Assembly (NCBI RefSeq): GCF_014646515.1
Contig: NZ_BMNK01000023.1
Coordinates: 62,001 to 126,000 of the forward strand
Origin: Nonomuraea glycinis
GTDB lineage: Bacteria; Actinomycetota; Actinomycetes; Streptosporangiales; Streptosporangiaceae
Length of the DNA stretch: 64,000 nt
Direction of reading: 5' to 3'
The notes beneath the pieces were generated by a model. That model was not told the origin of the DNA, did no database searches, and saw only the letters and a program-made list of their open reading frames with translations. This document shows, piece by piece, positions 1-8,307 of the stretch. Positions within the stretch are counted from its first letter, which is position 1. Each line of letters opens with the position of its first letter. A program made the translations under genes and the position numbers.

Positions 1-55
1 CGCGGAGCTGACGCAACCGCTTACCCAGAGCCGCTTGCAAGGTGGAGCCATCCAT

Positions 56-96
56 GTGTCTACTATACCGAACGAAGAGTTCGACAAAATAGACAC
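56..96. promoter_or_regulatory. 41-bp nested dyad upstream of the nitrilase gene
   Basis: GTGTCTA (56-62) and TAGACAC (90-96) form an outer inverted repeat. CGAAC (69-73) and GTTCG (79-83) form an inner one, with equal 6-nt spacers on both sides. The centre lies about 32 nt before the ATG at 108. It could be a regulator operator or an RNA hairpin in the leader; no regulator gene is adjacent within the window. Confidence 0.4.
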
Positions 97-107
97 CTGG
101 AGGGTTG

Positions 108-1097
108 ATGGAAACTCTCGGAGCCAAGGGGCCCACGGTCCGGGCGGCAGTCGCCCAGGCCACACCCGTCATCTTCGATCCGGCGGCCACGCTGGGCGTG
201 GTGGCCGACTGGTCGGCACGCGCCGCCGAAGCCGGCGCCGAGCTGCTCGTGTTCCCGGAAGCGTTCATCGGCGGCTACCCCAAGGGCAGCACCTTCGGCG
301 CCTTCGTCGGTGACCGCACCGCGGCAGGCCGTGACGAGTTCCGCCGCTACCTGCAGGCAGCCATCACCGTGCCGGGAGATGAATGCGAGCGATTGGGTCA
401 GCTGGCTCGGCAGTTCGGCTTGCACCTGGTCATCGGGGTCGTCGAGCGCGACGGCGGAACCCTCTACTGCACCGTGCTGTTCTTCGCGCCGACCGGTGAA
501 TTGCTGGGCAAGCGCCGAAAGCTGATGCCTACCGGCGCCGAGCGCATGATCTGGGGATTCGGTGACGGCTCGACCATGAACGTCTACCCGACACCGATCG
601 GGCGACTGGGTGCGGTGATCTGCTGGGAGAACCTGATGCCGGCAGCGCGGCTCGCCATGTATGCCAAGGGCGTGGAGCTGTACTGCGCTCCGACCGCTGA
701 CGGACGTGACAGCCACCACGCGACGATGCGGCACATCGCCCAGGAGGGCCGCTGCTTCGTCTTGGCCGCGAACCAGGTGACCCGCGTGCGGGACTTCCCC
801 GCGGACCACTTCGACACCTATCCGATCACCGCACCGGAGCAGGTCGTGTCTCGTGGCGGGAGCAGCATCATCGGGCCGCTCGGGCAGGTTCTCGCCGGGC
901 CGACGTACGACGAGGAAGCGCTGTTGGTCGCGGACCTGGACCTGGACGAGATCGCCAGGGCCAAGTACGACTTCGACGTGGTAGGGCACTACGCCCGCCC
1001 CGACATCTTCCGCCTCATCGTGGATGAAAGCCCGAGATCGGCCGTCACAACGACCGTCTGCGACCCGCAGCCCGCCCCGGCAGGGGGTGTCGCGTGA
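108..1097 (+). CDS. Nitrilase / carbon-nitrogen hydrolase
   Basis: This is a 329-residue member of the nitrilase branch of the C-N hydrolase superfamily, expected to hydrolyse a nitrile or amide in the cytoplasm. The catalytic triad is visible: Glu51 in FPEAF, Lys138 in KRRKLMPT and Cys172 in AVICWEN. The fold is complete and the length is normal for aliphatic nitrilases. I chose ATG 108 rather than the upstream TTG 105 because GGAGG sits at 99-103. The stop overlaps the GTG of the next gene (GTGA), so the two are translationally coupled. The downstream dehydratase suggests use of a nitrile- or amino-acid-derived substrate, but the substrate cannot be read from sequence. Confidence 0.88.
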   Translation: METLGAKGPTVRAAVAQATPVIFDPAATLGVVADWSARAAEAGAELLVFPEAFIGGYPKGSTFGAFVGDRTAAGRDEFRRYLQAAITVPGDECERLGQLARQFGLHLVIGVVERDGGTLYCTVLFFAPTGELLGKRRKLMPTGAERMIWGFGDGSTMNVYPTPIGRLGAVICWENLMPAARLAMYAKGVELYCAPTADGRDSHHATMRHIAQEGRCFVLAANQVTRVRDFPADHFDTYPITAPEQVVSRGGSSIIGPLGQVLAGPTYDEEALLVADLDLDEIARAKYDFDVVGHYARPDIFRLIVDESPRSAVTTTVCDPQPAPAGGVA

Positions 1098-2008
1098 TCC
1101 CCACGGACGAAGACCTGGCCCAGGCCCACGCCCGACTGCGCACCCGCGTCCGGCACACCCCGGTCCTGCACATCGACGGCCGGGATGTGGGATCCCACGG
1201 CACGCTGACGTTGAAGCTGGAGCAGCTGCAGCACACCGGCTCGTTCAAAGCCCGAGGCGCGCTGAACGCCGTGCTGACCATGCCCACCGCGGCAGCCTCC
1301 GTCACCGCCGCCTCGGGCGGAAATCACGGAGCGGCAGTCGCCTGGGCAGCCCGCCAAGCCGGCGTCCATGCCACGATCTTCGTTCCCTCCTTCTCCCCAC
1401 AGGTCAAACAGGACGCCATCCGTCGGTACGGCGCGGACCTGCACCTCGTCGACGGCTTTTACGCCGACGCTCTGGAGGCCAGCCGGCGATACGCCGCCGA
1501 CCGGGAAGCGATCCACGTCGACGCCTATGACCAGGCCGCCACCGTCGCGGGGCAGTCGACCATCGGCGTCGAGTTGGCCGAGCAGATCCCTCCCGGCGAG
1601 GTCGTCATCGTCAGCTGCGGCGGAGGAGGCCTTTTCGCCGGTGTCTGCCTCGCCCTACGCGGCCGCAACACCGTCATCGCGGCGGAACCCGAAACCGCCC
1701 CCTCCCTCGCTTCGGCGATCGCCGCCGGCCGGCCGGTCGACATCGATGTCGACCGCACCGGGGTCGCCGTCGACAGCCTCGGTGCCCGTCGAGCCGGCGC
1801 CATCGCCACCGCCGTCGCGTTGGACCAGCGCTCCGCGGTCCTCCTCGCTCCTGACCGGGCGATCCGCCAGGCGCAGCAGCAACTGTGGGACAACCTCCGC
1901 ATCGCCGTCGAACCCGGCGGCGCCACCGCCCTCGCCGCCGCCCTTCACCACGCCCGCGACTTGGCCGGCCACCGCATCACCGTGCTCATCAGCGGCGCCA
2001 ACTCATAA
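1094..2008 (+). CDS. PLP-dependent serine/threonine dehydratase family protein
   Basis: A 304-residue fold-type II PLP enzyme. The Schiff-base lysine is Lys52 in SFKARG, the substrate loop is ASGGNHG, and the phosphate-binding glycine loop is SCGGGG. It has only the catalytic domain; the C-terminal ACT regulatory domain of biosynthetic IlvA is absent. This fits a catabolic threonine/serine dehydratase or a related beta-eliminating enzyme that forms a 2-oxo acid and ammonia. The GTG start overlaps the nitrilase stop by four bases. Which amino acid is used is inference. A 58-bp gap separates it from the convergent deoC gene. Confidence 0.85.
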   Translation: MIPTDEDLAQAHARLRTRVRHTPVLHIDGRDVGSHGTLTLKLEQLQHTGSFKARGALNAVLTMPTAAASVTAASGGNHGAAVAWAARQAGVHATIFVPSFSPQVKQDAIRRYGADLHLVDGFYADALEASRRYAADREAIHVDAYDQAATVAGQSTIGVELAEQIPPGEVVIVSCGGGGLFAGVCLALRGRNTVIAAEPETAPSLASAIAAGRPVDIDVDRTGVAVDSLGARRAGAIATAVALDQRSAVLLAPDRAIRQAQQQLWDNLRIAVEPGGATALAAALHHARDLAGHRITVLISGANS

Positions 2009-2066
2009 CCGCCGAAGCACGCATCCACGCCGCACCGGGAAGACTGCGGTTCTGGCCCGCACCGCC

Positions 2067-3041
2067 TCAGTCGAGCGTGAAGTAGTCCGGGCCCGCGTAG
2101 CGGCCGGTGGTCAGCTTCTGGCGTTGCATCAGCAGGTCGTTGAGGAGTGAGGACGCGCCCAGCCGGAACCAGTCCGGGGAGAGCCAGTCCTCGCCCGCCG
2201 TCTCGTTGACCAGAACGAGGTTCTTGATGGCGTCCTTGGTGGTACGGATGCCGCCGGCCGGTTTCACGCCCACCTGGCGGCCGGTCCGGTCGCGGAAGTC
2301 GCGTACGGCCTCCAGCATGATCAAAGTCACCGGCAGTGTCGCCGCCGGAGCCACCTTGCCGGTGGAGGTCTTGATGAAGTCGGCCCCGGCCAGCATCGCC
2401 AGCCAGGACGCCCGTCGTACGTTGTCGTAGGTCGCGAGCTCGCCCGTCTCCAGGATCACCTTCAGGTGGGCGTCGCCGCAGGCGGCCTTGACGGCGACGA
2501 TCTGCTCGAAGACCTTCGTGTAGTCGCCGGACAGGAACGCGCCACGGTCGATCACCATGTCGATCTCGTCGGCGCCGGCGGCGACGGCGAGCGCGGTGTC
2601 GGTCACCTTGACCTCCAGCGAGGTGCGGCCGCTGGGGAACGCGGTCGCCACCGAGGCCACCTTCACCCCGGAGCCGGCCAGCGTCTCGACGGCGACGGAC
2701 ACCAGGTCGGGGTAGACGCAGACGGCCGCCACCCGGGGTGCGCCCTCGCCGGGGTGCATCGCCTTGGTGCACAGCGCTCTGACCTTGCCGGGGGTGTCGG
2801 CGCCTTCGAGCGTGGTGAGGTCGACCATGGAGATGGCCAGGTCGATGGCCTGGGCCTTGGCCGTCGTCTTGATGGACCGGGTGCCGAGCATCGCCGCCCG
2901 CTGGTCCGCGCCGACCCGGTCGACACCGGGCAGGCCGTGCAGGAATGCGCGCAGGGTGGCGCCTGACGCGGCGACGTCCGCGAGCGAAGTAGTCAGAGTG
3001 GGCACCACCACAGCATCGCCGACCCGGGTCTCCACGTCCAA
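2067..3041 (-). CDS. deoC: Deoxyribose-phosphate aldolase
   Basis: DeoC cleaves 2-deoxyribose-5-phosphate to glyceraldehyde-3-phosphate and acetaldehyde in deoxynucleoside catabolism. The class I aldolase lysine lies in DFIKTSTG (Lys224 counted from the TTG start). The second conserved lysine is in GVKPAGGIRT (Lys260) and the acid residue in EIDMVID. At 324 residues it matches the long actinobacterial form with an N-terminal extension. The start is uncertain: TTG 3041 and an in-frame GTG at 3035 are both possible and neither has a clear ribosome site. It stands alone; no deoxyribonucleoside phosphorylase is nearby. Confidence 0.92.
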   Translation of the reverse strand: MDVETRVGDAVVVPTLTTSLADVAASGATLRAFLHGLPGVDRVGADQRAAMLGTRSIKTTAKAQAIDLAISMVDLTTLEGADTPGKVRALCTKAMHPGEGAPRVAAVCVYPDLVSVAVETLAGSGVKVASVATAFPSGRTSLEVKVTDTALAVAAGADEIDMVIDRGAFLSGDYTKVFEQIVAVKAACGDAHLKVILETGELATYDNVRRASWLAMLAGADFIKTSTGKVAPAATLPVTLIMLEAVRDFRDRTGRQVGVKPAGGIRTTKDAIKNLVLVNETAGEDWLSPDWFRLGASSLLNDLLMQRQKLTTGRYAGPDYFTLD

Positions 3042-3145
3042 ACCGGAGCGCCAAGAAATGGCATCCGGGCAGGTCAGAGCGGTTGATCGTCTAGGCCGTC
3101 GGGTAGGTGACCGCTCGAGATCACCCGCTCGCCCAAGGGAGCGTC

Positions 3146-4264
3146 ATGGCCAAGGCCTACCTGCTGAGCAACGGCCGCTACGTGCGGTACGACACCGACG
3201 CCGATCGGGTGGACGCCGATTACCCGAAGGCGCTCTCGACGGGCTGGACCAACCTGCCGGAGGCGTTCACGAGCGACCTGGACGCGGCTCTGGACCTGGC
3301 GGGCGGGAAGGTCTACCTGTTCAAGGGCGCGGAGTACGTCCGGGTGGATCAGCAGAGCAACACGGTCGACCCCGGATACCCGGTGCTGATCGCCGACTTC
3401 TGGCCCGGCCTGGCGGAGGCCGGCTTCGGCGCCCACCTGGACGCGGCCGTCACCTGGAACAACGGCAAGGCGTACTTCTTCCGAGGCGACCACTACCTCG
3501 GCTACGACCTCAACGCCGACCACGCCGACCCCCACCCCAAACTCATCGCCGGCAACTGGCCGGGCGTCGCCGAGGCGGGCTTCGGCGACGGCATCAACGC
3601 CGCCGTGACCTGGAACAACGGCAAGGCGTACTTCTTCCGAGGCGACCACTACCTCGGCTACGACCTCAACGCCGACCACGCCGACCCCCACCCCAAGCCC
3701 ATCGCCGGCAACTGGCCGGGCGTCGCCGAGGCCGGTTTCGGCGGGCTGGTCGACGCCGCCTGGCTCAAGCTCGCGCAACGTACGGGCCCAGCGGCCTCCG
3801 GCGACGAGCACGGCGGCTGGGCGAGGGCGCACGACGTGCTGCACGTGGGCGGCACGCTCGCCTGGCGCAACAACAACCCGGGCAACCTCCTGCCCGGCCG
3901 GATGCCGTACCGGAACGCACTCGCCGTCGACAGGCGAGGGCTGGCGATCTTCGCCAGCCACGAGGACGGCTGGACGGCGCTGCGCGGGGTCCTCCGGTCC
4001 TCGGTCTACAACCCGCTGAGCATGGGCGACGCGCTCATGAAGTACGCGCCCTCCGGTCACGGCAACAACGATCCCGTCCTGTACGCCAAGCGCGTCCGCC
4101 AGCTCACCGGCCTCGACCCGGCGCGGCGGGTGGCCGATCTCGACGACGCCGAGCTGGAGAGTTTCATGCTGGCGATCAAGACGGTCGAGGGGTTCGAGGA
4201 GGGCCGGACCTTCCAGCGCACCGACCCGTCCCTGCCGCCCGAGTTCGCCGCGCTGTTCCCGTGA
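3146..4264 (+). CDS. Hemopexin-repeat protein with C-terminal NNPGN lysozyme-like domain
   Basis: A 372-residue protein with no signal peptide. Residues about 1-205 are hemopexin blades of about 50 residues, each with a KxYxFxGxxYxxxD pattern (for example KAYFFRGDHYLGYD). The middle two are nearly identical. Residues about 210-372 carry RNNNPGNL and end in an alpha-helical region. NNPGN domains occur in phage and secretion-associated cell-wall-degrading proteins, so a murein-directed role is likely but unproven. I chose ATG 3146 because AAGGGAG lies at 3135-3141; in-frame upstream starts lack a ribosome site. It heads a cassette of same-strand genes up to 8454, 103 bp from the next one. Confidence 0.75.
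   Translation: MAKAYLLSNGRYVRYDTDADRVDADYPKALSTGWTNLPEAFTSDLDAALDLAGGKVYLFKGAEYVRVDQQSNTVDPGYPVLIADFWPGLAEAGFGAHLDAAVTWNNGKAYFFRGDHYLGYDLNADHADPHPKLIAGNWPGVAEAGFGDGINAAVTWNNGKAYFFRGDHYLGYDLNADHADPHPKPIAGNWPGVAEAGFGGLVDAAWLKLAQRTGPAASGDEHGGWARAHDVLHVGGTLAWRNNNPGNLLPGRMPYRNALAVDRRGLAIFASHEDGWTALRGVLRSSVYNPLSMGDALMKYAPSGHGNNDPVLYAKRVRQLTGLDPARRVADLDDAELESFMLAIKTVEGFEEGRTFQRTDPSLPPEFAALFP
3445..3756 (+). repeat. Two near-identical 156-bp tandem repeats (hemopexin blades)
   Basis: Two copies of a 52-codon unit (about 3445-3600 and 3601-3756) encode consecutive hemopexin blades and differ at only a few bases. Such low divergence within a gene suggests recent duplication or gene conversion. Confidence 0.85.
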
Positions 4265-4367
4265 GTTCTGGGCACATCATTACTGTTTGCGACAATTAGT
4301 GCACAGATTGTTGCGGTAGGTAATCGGCGGGAGTCGCGCCCGCGACCGAGCCGCGTAGGAGACACCG

Positions 4368-5234
4368 ATGATGTATGCGACGCCTCAGATGGCGCCAGGA
4401 CAGCAGTACGGCCAGCAGCCCCAGCAACAGTACGGCCAGCAGGGCGTGTTGCCGATGGGGGTGGGAGGCGGCGTGGCGGGGGGCTTCGCCGGCCGTGAGA
4501 TCGGCAGGGCGATCGGCGGCGAAGACGGCGCCACGATCGGCAGCATCATCGGCTCGCTCATCGGCGCCGTCTTTCCGCTGCAAGCCCAGCAGGGCCCGCA
4601 ACCACACATGCCGCAGGGCATCCCAGGGCTGGGCCTCCCGGGACTGAACATTCCCGGGCTGAACATCCCCGGGCAGGGCATGCCGGGACAGGGCAACATT
4701 CCCGGCCCGCTCCCTATCGACCCTGAGATGCTTCGCAAGCTGCAGGAGATCATGGGGCAGATGATGGGCGGGTCGCAGCACGGTCAGCAGGGCGTATCTC
4801 CGTCGTCCTTCGGCAGTCTTTTCGGCATGCCTAATATCCCGATGCCCATGCCCATGCCGATGCCCATGCCGATGCCCGCGCCTTCCCCCTTCCCGAAGCA
4901 ACTGCTCGACACGCTTATGCCCTTCCAAGCCGGGCAGGGTGGTGGGCAGTTCCAGCCGCTGGAGCACACGTCCAACCCGGCGAGCTTCTGGAGCAAGGTG
5001 GCCCAGTACGGCATGCAGTACGGCCTTCCGATCGTCAAGCAGATCCTGCTCAGCATCCCGGACCAGCCAGGCCAGCAGCAGGGCATGCAGCCCCCGATGC
5101 AGCAGCCCATGCAGGGCATGCAGGGAATGCAGGGCATGCCGCAACCGATGCAGCAGCCGATGCAGGGCATGCAAGGCATGCAGCAGCCGATGCAAGGCAT
5201 GCAGCAGGGCCAGGCGCCCGCCGGGGTCGGGTAA
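4368..5234 (+). CDS. Gln/Met/Pro-rich protein with glycine-zipper segment
   Basis: No known family is recognised for this 288-residue protein. It starts with a Gln-Tyr-Gly-rich tract. Next comes a glycine-zipper hydrophobic segment (about residues 30-65: repeated GxxxG with GSIIGSLIGAVF), typical of peptides that insert into membranes. A run of six Met-Pro pairs lies near residue 160, a short ordered segment follows (SFWSKVAQYG), and the tail is a long QGMQ/QPMQ repeat. The start has AGGAGA at 4357-4362. The next gene begins 10 bp after its stop, so they are co-transcribed. A membrane-active or self-assembling role is an inference from composition. Confidence 0.7.
   Translation: MMYATPQMAPGQQYGQQPQQQYGQQGVLPMGVGGGVAGGFAGREIGRAIGGEDGATIGSIIGSLIGAVFPLQAQQGPQPHMPQGIPGLGLPGLNIPGLNIPGQGMPGQGNIPGPLPIDPEMLRKLQEIMGQMMGGSQHGQQGVSPSSFGSLFGMPNIPMPMPMPMPMPMPAPSPFPKQLLDTLMPFQAGQGGGQFQPLEHTSNPASFWSKVAQYGMQYGLPIVKQILLSIPDQPGQQQGMQPPMQQPMQGMQGMQGMPQPMQQPMQGMQGMQQPMQGMQQGQAPAGVG
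4842..4877 (+). repeat. Six-copy hexanucleotide repeat (Met-Pro codons)
   Basis: ATGCCC/ATGCCG is repeated six times in frame, encoding Met-Pro pairs. Because the unit is a multiple of three, copy-number slippage would change protein length without a frameshift. Confidence 0.8.
5088..5214 (+). repeat. Degenerate CAG-ATG-rich repeat encoding QPM/QGM tail
   Basis: Degenerate 9- to 12-bp units built from cagggcatg and cagcccatg encode the Gln-Gly-Met and Gln-Pro-Met tail of the glycine-zipper protein. Confidence 0.75.
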
Positions 5235-5244
5235 GGGCGGCGAC

Positions 5245-5562
5245 ATGGGACCGACGGTCGGGCTGGGACAGTGGCCGGACATGAGCGCGCCGGCCATGGG
5301 CTCCCCCCAGGCGAATCAAGCGCAGGCCCAGGCCCAAGCCCAGGCGCAGGCCCAGGCGCAGTGCGCGACGGCGCTGCAGCAGCTCTACGGCTGGCTGCAG
5401 GCCGCCGTCCCGCAGGCGCCCCAGTTCGCCGCCGCCGTGCCGGCGACCATCGAGGCCGTACGGCTGTACCGCAGCGGGCAGTACGACCAGTGCCTCGCCC
5501 AGATCCAGTTGGTCACCGGCTTCATCGGCAGAGGCGGCCAGCAGGCCACGCCACCGCAGTGA
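5245..5562 (+). CDS. Small protein with Gln-Ala repeat and helical C-terminal half
   Basis: A 105-residue protein of unknown family. The N-terminal third is Pro/Ser-rich and leads into seven Gln-Ala pairs (DNA 5317-5361). The C-terminal 65 residues look like an ordered helical bundle, beginning CATALQQLYGWLQAA and continuing with RLYRSGQYDQCLAQI, the latter resembling a TPR-like helix pair. The ATG at 5245 is preceded by AAGGG. The gene starts 10 bp after the glycine-zipper gene and its stop overlaps the GTG of the next gene, so it sits inside one operon. It has no signal peptide or transmembrane segment. Confidence 0.65.
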   Translation: MGPTVGLGQWPDMSAPAMGSPQANQAQAQAQAQAQAQAQCATALQQLYGWLQAAVPQAPQFAAAVPATIEAVRLYRSGQYDQCLAQIQLVTGFIGRGGQQATPPQ

Positions 5563-5828
5563 CCGGGCCGTCGCACGATCCCGGATCGGCCGCCGGCCGG
5601 TCCGGGCCCGTGCCGTACATGATCGGTTGCCCGGACGCGGCGCTGCTCGCGGAGCTCATCGAGATGCTTCGCGATGATCCTGAGGTGAAGATCCGGCGGA
5701 TCGTCGGCGCGCCGGACCGGCCGAGCCTGCTCGCGGTGGAGATGTCCCCGGCGCACGCCGGGGCGCTGCGGGCGAGGTACGGGACACGGCTGACGATCGA
5801 GCCGGACTCCCCTGTCGAGTTGTTCTGA
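5559..5828 (+). CDS. Small protein resembling a subtilisin propeptide (I9-like)
   Basis: An 89-residue protein starting at a GTG that overlaps the previous stop (GTGA). After a short flexible N-terminus it has one compact alpha/beta unit with helix LLAELIEMLRDD, strand VKIRRIVG, strand LLAVEMSP and a second helix ending at LTIEPDSPVELF. This order and length resemble the inhibitor I9 / subtilase propeptide fold, and a similar segment begins the neighbouring protease (LLDRDPQVEVRRRV). A trans-acting chaperone or inhibitor of the next-door subtilisin is therefore a reasonable inference, but no family assignment could be tested. Confidence 0.6.
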   Translation: MTGPSHDPGSAAGRSGPVPYMIGCPDAALLAELIEMLRDDPEVKIRRIVGAPDRPSLLAVEMSPAHAGALRARYGTRLTIEPDSPVELF

Positions 5829-5859
5829 CATATCAGCATGAGCTCTCAGGAGAGACGCC

Positions 5860-7674
5860 ATGAGCGGTAACGGCACTTCCAAGAATCCGGGCAGGCAGCC
5901 GCGGCCCCGCCCGACCGGCCGAGGCAAGGCCGGGCAAGAACCGGCGCAGGAGCCGGTGCGGCCGAGGCTGCGGCGCTATATGGCGGCGGTGCTGCCCCAG
6001 CCCTACCTGGAGGCGAAGGGCCTGTCCACCCCGTCCCTCGACCCCGCGGCCCTGCACGACCTGCTGGACCGTGACCCGCAGGTGGAGGTGCGCAGACGGG
6101 TCGAGGCGCCGGTCCGGATGTCCGCCCTCGCGGCGGGAAGCGTGACGCTGGGCGGGCTGACGGTCGCCGACATGACGGGAGAGTACGCGGAGGCGCTCAG
6201 CCGGCAGCTGCCCCAGATCCACATCGAGCGTGACCGGCTGCTCACCTACACCGACGTGTCCCTCATGCCGCGCAGGGACACCCGCCGCCAGCTGATCCTG
6301 CCCGTCGGCGTCGAGTCCAGCTTCACGTTCCTGATCGTGGACACCGACGGCATCCCCATGCCCAACGCCGCCATCCTGGTCAACGGCTATCTGTGGCCCG
6401 CCCAGGCGGTCACCGGCCCGGACGGCCGCGCCACGATCACGCTGACCGGCGAGACCGCCGATTCGATCGCCAGCGTGCAGGTGAAACCCGTCGGCGGTCA
6501 CTGGGGCCGGATCCTCGACCGGCCGGCCCTGAGGGAGGACGGTGACAACCTCGTCGTCCTGAAGAAGCTGTCGGACACCCTGCCCGGCTTCCCCGACAAG
6601 CAGGCGTTCGGCTGGGGCCAGGAGGCCATGCAGTTGCACCGGCTGCCGCCGAACTTCCGCGGCGCGGGCGCCAAGGTGGCCATCGTCGACTCGGGGGTCG
6701 CCGTCGAGCACCCCGACCTGGCCGGCCGGGTGAACGCCGGACTCGATCTGAGCGAGCGCAAAGAGGCCGGCTGGACGGTCGACACCGTCCACCACGGCTC
6801 GCACTGCGCCGGGATCATCACCGGCGCGGACACCGGCCGGGGTGTCGTCGGTTTCGCCGTCGAGGCGGAGGTGCACGCCTGCAAGATCTTCCCTGGTGGC
6901 CGGCTCAGCGACCTCATCGAGGCCATCGACTACTGCATCGACAAGGAGATCGATGTCATCAACCTCAGCCTGGGCACCAAGGAGTTCTCCCCGCTCGTCG
7001 CCGCCAAGCTGGAAGAGGCCCGCGCCGCCGGCGTGGCGTGCATCGTCGCCGCCGGGAACGACAGCGGCCCCGTCAACTTCCCCGGCAACATGCCCACGGT
7101 CCTCGCGGTCGCGGCGATAGGCAAGACGGACGCGTTTCCGGCCGGCAGCACGCACGCCGACCAGATCCGGCCGCCGCAGGCCTTCGACGGATACTTCTCC
7201 CCCGCGTTCACCTGCTTCGGGCCCGAGGTCGACGTGTGCGCGCCGGGCGTGGCGATCCTGTCGGCGATCCCGTCGACCGAGTACGCGGCCTGGGACGGCA
7301 CGTCCATGGCCGCTCCGCACGTCTCCGGCCTGGCCGCGCTCATCGTGGCCCACCACGGCGACTTCCAGGGCGAGTACGCCGCCAGGGACGCCCGGCGGGT
7401 CGACCGGCTGTTCGACATCATCAGATCGAGCTGTACGCCGCTGCAACTCGGCGACCCGAACAGGACCGGAGCCGGGCTGCCCGACGCGATCCGCGCCCTG
7501 GCACCGGCACTCACGGGGGTCCCGGCGCACTCACCGCTGGACCAGCTCACCCAGGAGATGCAGGCGGCCGGCCTGCTGGCCTCCTACCAGCAGCCGCAGA
7601 ACGGCATGCCCATGACCGCGCTGACCCGGCTCCACGAGGAGATGGTCGCGGCGGGACTCATCAACCACTACTGA
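5860..7674 (+). CDS. Subtilisin-like serine protease (S8) without signal peptide
   Basis: A 604-residue S8 peptidase with an intact active site: Asp277 in VDSGV, His312 in HHGSHCAG, oxyanion Asn400 in AAGND and Ser482 in GTSMAAPH. Before the protease are an I9-like region (about 50-135) and an Ig/transthyretin-like domain (about 145-240). A 70-residue tail with two LTxLHEEM-type helices follows. The N-terminus is polar and basic (RQPRPRPTGRGKAG) and contains no signal peptide, unusual for an actinobacterial subtilase. It may act inside the cell or leave by a non-Sec route. The start has AGGAGA upstream. It lies between the I9-like gene and the C2-like gene, all on one strand. Confidence 0.9.
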   Translation: MSGNGTSKNPGRQPRPRPTGRGKAGQEPAQEPVRPRLRRYMAAVLPQPYLEAKGLSTPSLDPAALHDLLDRDPQVEVRRRVEAPVRMSALAAGSVTLGGLTVADMTGEYAEALSRQLPQIHIERDRLLTYTDVSLMPRRDTRRQLILPVGVESSFTFLIVDTDGIPMPNAAILVNGYLWPAQAVTGPDGRATITLTGETADSIASVQVKPVGGHWGRILDRPALREDGDNLVVLKKLSDTLPGFPDKQAFGWGQEAMQLHRLPPNFRGAGAKVAIVDSGVAVEHPDLAGRVNAGLDLSERKEAGWTVDTVHHGSHCAGIITGADTGRGVVGFAVEAEVHACKIFPGGRLSDLIEAIDYCIDKEIDVINLSLGTKEFSPLVAAKLEEARAAGVACIVAAGNDSGPVNFPGNMPTVLAVAAIGKTDAFPAGSTHADQIRPPQAFDGYFSPAFTCFGPEVDVCAPGVAILSAIPSTEYAAWDGTSMAAPHVSGLAALIVAHHGDFQGEYAARDARRVDRLFDIIRSSCTPLQLGDPNRTGAGLPDAIRALAPALTGVPAHSPLDQLTQEMQAAGLLASYQQPQNGMPMTALTRLHEEMVAAGLINHY

Positions 7675-7709
7675 GCCACTTTCGCCCTGAACATCGAGGA
7701 GAGGAAACC

Positions 7710-8189
7710 ATGACCGCGAACGCGACGATCCAGCAGATCTGGTGCCTGCGCCAAGCCACCGGAACCGACATCGGCGTCATCCAAGCGCTTTCCGGCCTCG
7801 CTCCCGTGCTGGGCCAGCTCGCCGGGAGCTCGGTGGAGAGCCTCGTCAGGGGCATGCCCGGGGTCGCAGGGGCCATGGACAGCGCCCGCTCGGATCCCGA
7901 CAACCTGTTCATCACGACGGACACCTCAGGGGACCTGAACAGCTCCATCTGGCCGCCCGGCAACACGACCGTGGACATGCAGGCAGGGCAGTCCAAGGCG
8001 CCCGGGATCGTGATCCCCGTCTCCTTCTCGGAGAACATCTCACTGTGGGATTTCGACTCGGTCTCCGACAACGACCTGCTGGGGTCGATAACGATCTTCG
8101 AATCGGAGCAGGGCACCGGAGAGATCGCGAAACTCGCCAAGTCTGAGGTCGAAAGCTCGTACTACTACGTCACCTACCGGGTGGACTAG
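7710..8189 (+). CDS. Conserved-looking protein with C2-like beta-sandwich motif
   Basis: A 159-residue protein. The first 70 residues are mixed helical. The C-terminal 90 residues look like a beta sandwich, with a segment ISLWDFDSVSDNDLLGSITI that resembles the Trp-Asp-x-Asp...Asp-x-x-Gly signature of C2 domains, which bind calcium and membranes. This is a motif-level resemblance, not a confirmed family. GAGGAGAGG lies just before the ATG. It is 35 bp after the protease gene. There is no signal peptide. A role with the protease or in membrane contact is possible but unproven. Confidence 0.65.
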   Translation: MTANATIQQIWCLRQATGTDIGVIQALSGLAPVLGQLAGSSVESLVRGMPGVAGAMDSARSDPDNLFITTDTSGDLNSSIWPPGNTTVDMQAGQSKAPGIVIPVSFSENISLWDFDSVSDNDLLGSITIFESEQGTGEIAKLAKSEVESSYYYVTYRVD

Positions 8190-8307
8190 GCACATAAGGG
8201 CCCTGTGCGGGCGTGGAGATAGGGCATCCACCCGATGTGGCGGGGTGGGCCTTAGCCCGATTCTTGAAGATGTCAGGAAGTGAGCTCCACAAGCACAGGA
8301 GAACGGC

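Noticed and set aside
35..313. Plus-strand frame overlapping the nitrilase start
   Set aside because: Arg/Gly-rich out-of-frame shadow of the nitrilase gene.
5833..7530. A 565-codon frame antisense to the subtilisin
   Set aside because: The sense strand has the complete S8 active site; the antisense product is low-complexity Arg/Asp/Val.
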